Shown here one piece after another: positions 57,600 to 64,000 of a DNA stretch of 64,000 nt (position 1 is the first letter of the stretch; every line of letters starts with the position of its first letter). Source of the stretch: Blastomyces gilchristii SLH14081. Lineage: Eukaryota > Ascomycota > Eurotiomycetes > Onygenales > Ajellomycetaceae. Below the pieces are notes generated by a model. The model was given only the letters and a program-made list of their open reading frames with translations. It searched no databases and had not been told where the DNA came from. The stretch is taken from assembly GCF_000003855.2 (NCBI RefSeq), contig NW_003101673.1:936801-1000800 (forward strand), read 5' to 3'. Made by a program: the position numbers and the translations under genes.

Positions 57600-58940
57600 C
57601 ACTGAGAGAATGTAAGAAATCAGAATGAGTAAATACAATAATCTCTTACTTAAAGAATGATAAGATATTGAATAATAAGCATTTTATAAAAGTGATAGAA
57701 GAGATACTTCTGAACTTTAAGCTAAGAAAATTGAAAAATGATATTGTACTTTATCATGATCTAGAATATATAAGAACTCTCTATCTAGAATATTTATTTA
57801 GATATAACTTAATGACTTACATGTATAAGAAATTCAGTCACCTAGAAAGTTCTGAACTTATGAGTGTACTTGAATTAAGAGTGTACTGATCAAGTGTGAC
57901 TGAGAATATTCAGATATACACTCATGAGTGTCTGAATTATCAGGTTGCAAAAGAATCTAAGAAAGGATTAGAAAAGTTATATTATCAGATAAAAATGTAT
58001 AATATAACTATTTAAATGATGAGAGATGAACCTCAATAAGCATATTTACTGTAAAACACTAAATAGAAATTATTGAATAATCACTGCTATTAACTACACT
58101 ACTGACTGATCAGTTGTGAAAGCAGCTTCAGAGACAAATAGAGAAGATAATAATAAAGTTTCTATATAATAAGATCTATGTTAACTATGAAATACTATAC
58201 AAGATTCTAACTGATAATAATACAAATCTTGTAGAAGAAGTAATGAGGCATTTCATAAGTCAGTTACAGACAAGACATTATAGAACAATGTCATATTACT
58301 TGTGAATAAATGAGAAGATGAAATGCTTGAATGAAATTCTGAGTAACATGCTGATGAAATATCTAGTGAACAAGTCTACAAGATTATAAGATAAATATCT
58401 CAGTCAGGTACTATTAGTCACATGAATTCAGTAGCATGCAGTCTTCAAGTATTCATCATTCTATCTGTTATATGAATTGCATCCGCGCATCTCAGAGAAT
58501 GCTTCAGAAAAGATGAGAAAGAAAACAGCAGTTGCAGATACAGCAGTTGCAGATGCAGTGAGAATAACAGTTACAGATGCAATAATCACAGACACAGCAG
58601 TTGTGAACATGAAATCAAGATTGAAAGAGATCAGTTATATATGTATAAAAGTTAACAAGTTACTTCTGAACTGAGCAATTTAATTGAAAGGAATATGAGA
58701 CTCACTAGTTAAGAAATCAAGTCTCAAGATAAGAATATGAGTTCTTGTATACAATGAGAATTCTGAGAAGTTTCAATCTAGATAATTTAAGCTATATAAA
58801 ATACTCAAATCACATACTCTGAGAATATATACATTAGAAGAATCAGAGAGACAGATCTTACACAACTTAATAAATAATTCATATCTTATAAAGACAAAGA
58901 TGCAAGATCTGAGTAGATTATAATTATTCACAGTACTATT
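57600..58940 (+). pseudogene. Integrase remnant of D
   Basis: The piece 57668-57889 ends MYKKFSHLESSELMSVLELR (zinc domain), with a CLNYQ pair partner at about 57930. The core ILTDNNTNLVEEVMRHF-like segment is near 58200. The piece 58477-58674 has the short Val/Ala/Thr/Asp repeat stretch, shorter than in C. A GPY/F-like part follows. It is inactive. Confidence 0.85.
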
Positions 58941-59720
58941 ATCAGTGTTGAAAAAGAAGAGACTTATAATTGAGAAGTCTCACAAAGTAAGAGAAATCAT
59001 AGACACTTATTAATCAGATGATCTCACTTATTCTGATCCTTTCATAATTATAAGAAAAGAATGAAAAGTAATGAAGAAATCAGATAAATGCTATACTTTA
59101 ATAAGTGATAAGACTGTAGCTGATTATATAATAACATGCTGTAAACAGCAGACGCAATGTGACAAAGAGCAGTCTTAGAGTGATAGACTTGTATATAAAT
59201 CAGATTGCAGAAGAAAAAGAAATTCAGAGTTGAATTTAACTGTTTATATCAGTTCAATCACAGAGATAACAGAGAATAAAGTATCTGAAACATCTGCAGA
59301 TATATGAGACTAAGTCATCTCAATATCTGAGAACACTCAGAGATTGAGTGAGATTAGTTTTGATGAGCTGTTCACTATAGTGATCTGAGCAGGTGAAGAG
59401 AGACAGTATAATATGTGAGACAGAATTATAAGAGATAAAAGCTGCTAAATCTAGTCACTGAACACTGTATTATATAGAGATCATGTAAGAGTAGTGACTA
59501 GCAGATAAAGAAAAAGTGTAAGAAAAGAGAAGAGATAATGAATTGATTATCAACTGTAAGAGTTAGTTACAAAAGACAAATATTATTATACACACTTTAT
59601 TCATTTTCATATGTTACATATTTAATCTATTTCCAACATCACATTACTTGAAAAACATCAAAAACAAAGAAAATCTCAAAACTTGAGATCTGTAAGAAAT
59701 TTAAGAGCTGTAAGCTGCTC

Positions 59721-59987
59721 TTATAATAATATCATGTATATCTCTGATTTCTCTATTACTCTGTGTACAACATTAATATCATTTATTACAAGATTGACTG
59801 AAATGTCAATATAGAAATGTGTATATATATGTATAGAAAAATTGAAGAAGAGTATAGAATCTGCAAGATCAGAAGTCAGAGTAGAGAGAATGAAGATGAA
59901 AGAAATGAAAGAGAGAGAGAGTATAGAACTGAATAAATAATAGCAGAAGTCACTCAGAGCTGAATACTTATAACTCAGTGTGCACAC
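59721..59987 (-). CDS. Antisense ORF of D matching C ORF 4
   Basis: 88 codons without stops: MCTLSYKYSALSDFCYYL, a Ser-rich middle, then FYIDISVNLVINDINVVHRV. Same position and frame as C 25226-25486 and A 11229-11507. Three independent open copies are the best support for a real antisense gene. Confidence 0.5.
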   Translation of the reverse strand: MCTLSYKYSALSDFCYYLFSSILSLSFISFIFILSTLTSDLADSILFFNFSIHIYTHFYIDISVNLVINDINVVHRVIEKSEIYMILL

Positions 59988-60113
59988 AACTGTCTCTGTA
60001 GAAGAGAAAGAGAGAATAATGAAAGAAGCTTAAGAATAAAAGAGAGTAGTCTCAGCAGTGTTATTATCTTCAATTAAAATGATCTCTGATACTGAAGCAA
60101 CTAAGAACTATTA

Positions 60114-60383
60114 TTAGTGTATAAAACTATAAAAACAGAGATAATAATTACTGAATGAACATCTGCTGATCTTAGAATTGTACATATAATTACAACATGC
60201 ATGAGACTTCTCAGAAAGAGAGAGAGAGATATGAGAGAATACAGAAAGCAGAATACAGTATATGAACAGCTCATTTTCACAATGACATCTCAGACAAGGT
60301 GTATAAGTCTCACATCTGCAGGTGTAAAAGAGTATGATATTCATATTCTCATTTCTGAAAACACAGATATCTTTTACCTGCAC
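60114..60383 (-). CDS. Antisense ORF of D matching C ORF 3, Cys-rich
   Basis: 89 codons: MQVKDICVFRNENMNIILF, then CRCETYTPCLRCHCENEL, then SHACCNYMYNSK. The spacing of CxxC pairs equals that in C (24827-25099), with differences such as HETC against CETY. It ends near the start of the upstream antisense frame, which L3 truncates at 60590. No known domain is recognised; zinc binding is a guess. Confidence 0.5.
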   Translation of the reverse strand: MQVKDICVFRNENMNIILFYTCRCETYTPCLRCHCENELFIYCILLSVFSHISLSLSEKSHACCNYMYNSKISRCSFSNYYLCFYSFIH

Positions 60384-61687
60384 TATGAAGTCAGATAACA
60401 GATGTCAGAGAATAGACTGATACAGATCTATCATTTCAAAGAAATTCATCAGAGTGAATGTATCTGTAATATTGAATTTAATAGTTATGAAAAGTTTCTT
60501 AATATCTGTGAATATTATGACTTTGTGTATAATAAAATTCATAATAATCTTCTCTAAGAATAGAAAAATCAGTGTTAGAAAGAAAAGATGATTATTATTA
60601 TTATTATTCTTCAATTATAGATGTATGCAGTCAGAGACTATGACATCTACCTGAGAACTAAAAGTTCTCAGGGTTTTTCCTATATCTATAAAGTTAACTA
60701 TTATACATTCACCAATTTCAGATATGCAAAATCAGAAAATTCCAGCCCAGAATACAAAAACTGCTTACAAATTACAGTATTTTAACATCTTCTGATACAT
60801 TGAAATCATTTGACAATATCATGACAAAAGAAAAGAGAACACAGTCTTAAAGATAGACACATTAAATAGATAGATAGAAAAGAATAGAAAGGAAAAAGTA
60901 AAGTAAAATAAAGAGAGACTGTAATGAAACAAATTATTAAAAGATAGTATATAGCTGTTTTAACAGACTATATCTGATCAATTTCCTTCTTTTCATAGGC
61001 AGATATTTCTGAATTCAGTCATTTTCTTGTAGCTGCTTGAGTTTCTGATAGAAAGTCTACTAAGTATTTAATTTCTGTCTCAGTTGAGAATAAGAATCTT
61101 ATATTTAATTAATTTAGATTATACTTCTCTTTCAATCTGACTCTGAGACTATTGTATAATGCACAGTGCATTATAATATACTCAGAATTCTCATTTATAT
61201 TGCAGAATAATCATTCTATTGAATCAAATCTATCATTAAATCTTTGTATATAAGATTTGAAATAGCCATGTTCTAATTTCAGCTGTATTATAGATGAGAA
61301 TATTTTCTTTTCACATTTAATTAAACAAGATTTTCACTTGAGTTTTATTTCAAATCTTGAATAATGTATACTCTTCTTTTATTTCTACCAGCTTTCATTT
61401 TACTTGTCTAAACAAGATTCTTTTATTTTTCTCTTTATAAAAGATCAGAATATAATTTTTTGAATATATTTGATTAATTCTGAATCTTTTTTTACAGCTG
61501 AATCAGTCAATTCATTATCATGAATATTCATATAAGCAGGAACTCAGTGCAGATAAATTATCAGCTTTGATATTCTTCTCTTTTGAATTTTTAAAATGAA
61601 GTTTAAGATCAGTTCAAGATTCATTTGACTATTATAAATCTGACTATTTCTAAGTCTTTTTAAAGTCACTTGACTATCAGAGAATAT

Positions 61688-61939
61688 TCATATCTCTTTT
61701 AAACTATTTTCTCTTTTATGAGATTTTATTTCAATAAGTTTGAAAGCTTTCACTATTATAAATAGTTCAGTATCAAAGACTTCAGATTCACAGTCTAAAT
61801 TCCAGAAATCTGAGATAAAATTAATATTATCTTCAGTATAAGCAATGTCTGTGTTTAATCTATTCAAATTCTCATTTTTTAAGCTATCTGAATAAATCAG
61901 AATAGAGTGTTTTATATTAATTGTAAAGATTCTCTTCAA
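61688..61939 (-). pseudogene. LINE L3 RNase H domain piece
   Basis: Open 83-codon piece: HSILIYSDSLKNENLNRLNT with the first RNase H Asp, then DFWNLDCESEVFDTELFIIV with the E and the AEL-like motif (here TEL). It is the clearest RNase H in the window and guided the call in L1 and L2. The frame is broken on both sides. Confidence 0.82.
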
Positions 61940-62399
61940 ATGCTGTTCATATTCTTTCTATTTAGATAGTTCACTTATTTATAAGTCTATAAGAGATTCA
62001 AGCTTTTCTCTTCAGAGAGATAACTTCTCATGATCAACTTTTTCAATATTTAAAGAAGAAAATTGATTTTTAATCAGTGAGCATAGTCTGTACAGTTAAG
62101 AAGACATTTTCTTTGAAGAATTATTTTCATTTCAATCAAGAAATCTATTTTAATCAAGTTCATTTTCAGAGTTAATTGATGAAAATGAAGAAGAGACTCT
62201 TTCTCTGATTATATAATTTAAGCTTATCTTTATAACTCTCAGAGTATAGTTCATACAGATCTTTTTAAATCTAATAGTAGAAGAGAGAATTCAAGCTTCA
62301 ATTTTCATTGCTTTAATAGAAGATAATTTGAATACTTTCAGAATTCTTTTCAAAGCTCTGTTTTACAGACTTTAAAAGAGTTCAGTGAAGGTTTCTTGA

Positions 62400-63900
62400 T
62401 TATTTCATTAAACTTAAACTTTATAATCAGCTACTGAGATAATACAGGCTATATATAACTATCTCATAGCCTGAAAGAATAGATCTCTCTCTGTATTTAA
62501 TAGTCTGATAATGTTATTTAATAGTCTTTCTGTCTTGACAGTTCTTTGTTAAATATAATATTTAAAATTCAACTTAGAGTTTAATCATACTTCTAATCAT
62601 TTGATATTTAAACTGGGTTTAATCTCTCTATTTAAAAGAGTTAGAGGTAGTTCTTTCTCATTGAATCTAGAAAAGAAATGAATTAACTCAGTTTTATTCA
62701 TATTAAATTGAATTTAATTAATATCTACTCTGACAAAGATTTTCTTTACAGCTTTTTCAATCACTTTTAAATTCTCTTTGATAGTTTTTAAGCTGTAGAC
62801 TAGATCAATATCATCTATATAACTCAGAGATCACACTATTTTCATATTTCTATCTTTGAATATATATACAGTGTATATTGTAAATAAAATGAATGAGATT
62901 GAAGATTCTTACAGCACTTCTATTTTTATCTCAGTCTTGTCTTATTTCATTTTATCAAAGAAAAGTTGTAGAATTCTTTTAGATATAAAATAGTGAACTC
63001 ATTTTATTAGAGAAAGTGACAGTTGTAATATCTTCAAAGTCTGAATTAACTTTGACTTTGAAACATAATCAAATGCTTCTTTTATATTAATAAAAACTAC
63101 AGTTGAGACCAGATCTTCATACTTTGCTATTTAAATATTATGAATAACTGAGAGAACAATGTTAATTGCAGAACATTGTTTTCTATCTCTCATTTATTCA
63201 CTGAATAAAAGAGAGTTATTAATAGAGCTTATAAAAGATAGTTAAGTAACTATTATCTTTTTCAAAATCTTTTCTAGACAGTTTAATAGAGATATTACTC
63301 TATATAACTTAGAAATTGAAGTTTTTCTATTAAATTTTATAAGAATCACTTCAGTGACTTCTCTTCAGTATTCAGAAGAATATTCATTTTTCAAGAGATT
63401 GAAAAAGAGCTCAAAATATTCATTCTTTAAGTAGAAATATGTATTTTGAATACTCAAGTGATTAATTGAATCAGGCTCTGCAGCAGTTTTAACAGAACTT
63501 GAGAAGATAGCTGACTCTAATTCATCTTGTATAAGATCAGATCATTCTCAGTCATTTTCATTAATGTAGTTGAGAAGTGATATATTCTCTTTCTCTAAAT
63601 CTGAATCTGATAAGTTCTGAAAGAGAATTCTTATAAAAGCTTGATATTTTTTCTTAAAAGAGTTTGCTGTATATGATTCATTCTGAAACTCATATTTTAA
63701 GATTGAAAGTTTTGCTACACTTCTTGTTTTAGTATAGTTAAAAGCTTTAAAAACTTTCTTTTCTTATGCTTTCTTAAGAAATTTATTTCAGCAGTCTGTT
63801 TTAGCTCTTTTAATATCTGAAAAATATTCATTTCTGACAGTTTTAAACTCTTCATCAGATATTATATCATTCTTTCAATCTCTTCTAGCAGTAGCTAATT
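62400..63900 (-). pseudogene. LINE L3 reverse transcriptase
   Basis: Matches L2 49600-51080. The catalytic box reads LSYIDDIDLVYS at about 62795-62830, both Asp intact. The upstream DIKEAFD-like block is near 63060-63110 and an RDRKQCSAIN-like block near 63170-63200. Numerous stops. Confidence 0.85.
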
Positions 63901-64000
63901 CTTTTCTTTTAGATGAGATATTCTCATTTCATTAAGATTTTAAATGCTCAGAAGATTTTCTCTTTGAAATATTATCTCTAACACTTATTAGAATAATAGA

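Larger units (their letters stand above)
53068..60590 (+). mobile_element. Ty3/gypsy family-1 element D, 3' end hidden behind LINE L3
   Basis: The 5' LTR at 53068-53233 lies in ORF1 of L2. D runs to 60590, where the 3' end of L3 interrupts it at agaaaagat, matching A near 12100. Without the MITE and its duplication, about 7.0 kb of D is visible. That equals the A coordinate of the break, so it is collinear with A up to that point. The 3' LTR must be outside the window. Confidence 0.9.
60591..64000 (-). mobile_element. Tad1-like LINE L3, 3' two thirds, runs off window
   Basis: The 3' end is the (AAT)n tail at 60591-60608 inside D. Read on the minus strand, it has the 3' untranslated region to about 60960, the Cys-rich C-terminus (about 61180-61240), RNase H (61688-61939) and RT with YIDDIDLVYS at about 62795-62825. 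Upstream blocks reach 64000 (equivalent of L2 51170). Stops are everywhere. The 5' end, including endonuclease and ORF1, lies outside. Confidence 0.9.

Noticed and set aside
1..64000. CRISPR arrays, bacterial operons, ribosome-binding sites or phage genes
   Set aside because: No regularly spaced repeats. All recurrent sequence is eukaryotic retro- or DNA-transposon material with Pol III boxes, LTRs and TSDs.

Overview
The window is about 64 kb of AT-rich DNA from a filamentous fungus, most likely an ascomycete (Pezizomycotina). This is inferred from the element types (chromodomain Ty3/gypsy, Tad1-like LINE with two ORFs, hAT, tRNA-headed SINE) and from heavy C-to-T/G-to-A decay of every large repeat. 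I found no intact host gene, rRNA or functional tRNA. The whole window is a nest of transposable elements, and almost all long open frames are remnants or shadows of them.

Layout. A degraded Tad1-like LINE, L1 (3536-3910 and 45492-46454, minus strand), is the oldest visible layer. Its left part is cut by a hAT DNA transposon (hAT1, 1-3535, entering from the left edge). A Ty3/gypsy element, B (minus, span 3911-45491), sits in L1 with a 4-bp target duplication. B has been hit by: a second copy of its own family, A (plus, 5136-13386); a SINE (14528-14927); a different Ty3/gypsy, the chromodomain element E (minus, span 15901-33374); two 506-bp hAT-type MITEs (35677-36182 and 36353-36858); another SINE (37275-37653); and a nearly complete 5.7-kb hAT (hAT2, 37785-43526). 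E in turn contains a third family-1 gypsy, C (minus, 23349-31657), and a chimeric tRNA-headed/LINE-tailed retroposon (20477-22372). Subtracting the insertions leaves 8,264 bp for B, against 8,251 for A and 8,309 for C, so the nesting model closes arithmetically.

Right of L1 a second stack runs off the window: gypsy G (46455-47805, 5' LTR and Gag start, plus), LINE L2 (47806-53067, minus), gypsy D (53068-60590, plus, with a MITE at 55337-55842) and LINE L3 (60591-64000, minus).

Family-1 gypsy elements (A-D) have ~167-175 bp LTRs ending TGTGATTC/GAATCACA, 4-bp target duplications, Gag with one CCHC knuckle, then PR, RT, RNase H and IN. Downstream of IN is a long block in which the strand opposite to Gag-Pol carries the better open frames. 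hAT and the MITEs share ends and 8-bp target duplications. The SINE and the LINE share a 3' tail, which suggests the LINE moves the SINE.

Two genome-scale signals stand out. The mutations fall mainly on C followed by G or C rather than on the CpA of textbook RIP, and the outer edges of elements are spared. Coordinates of element ends come from matching termini and target duplications and are good to a base or two; domain limits inside degraded genes are approximate.
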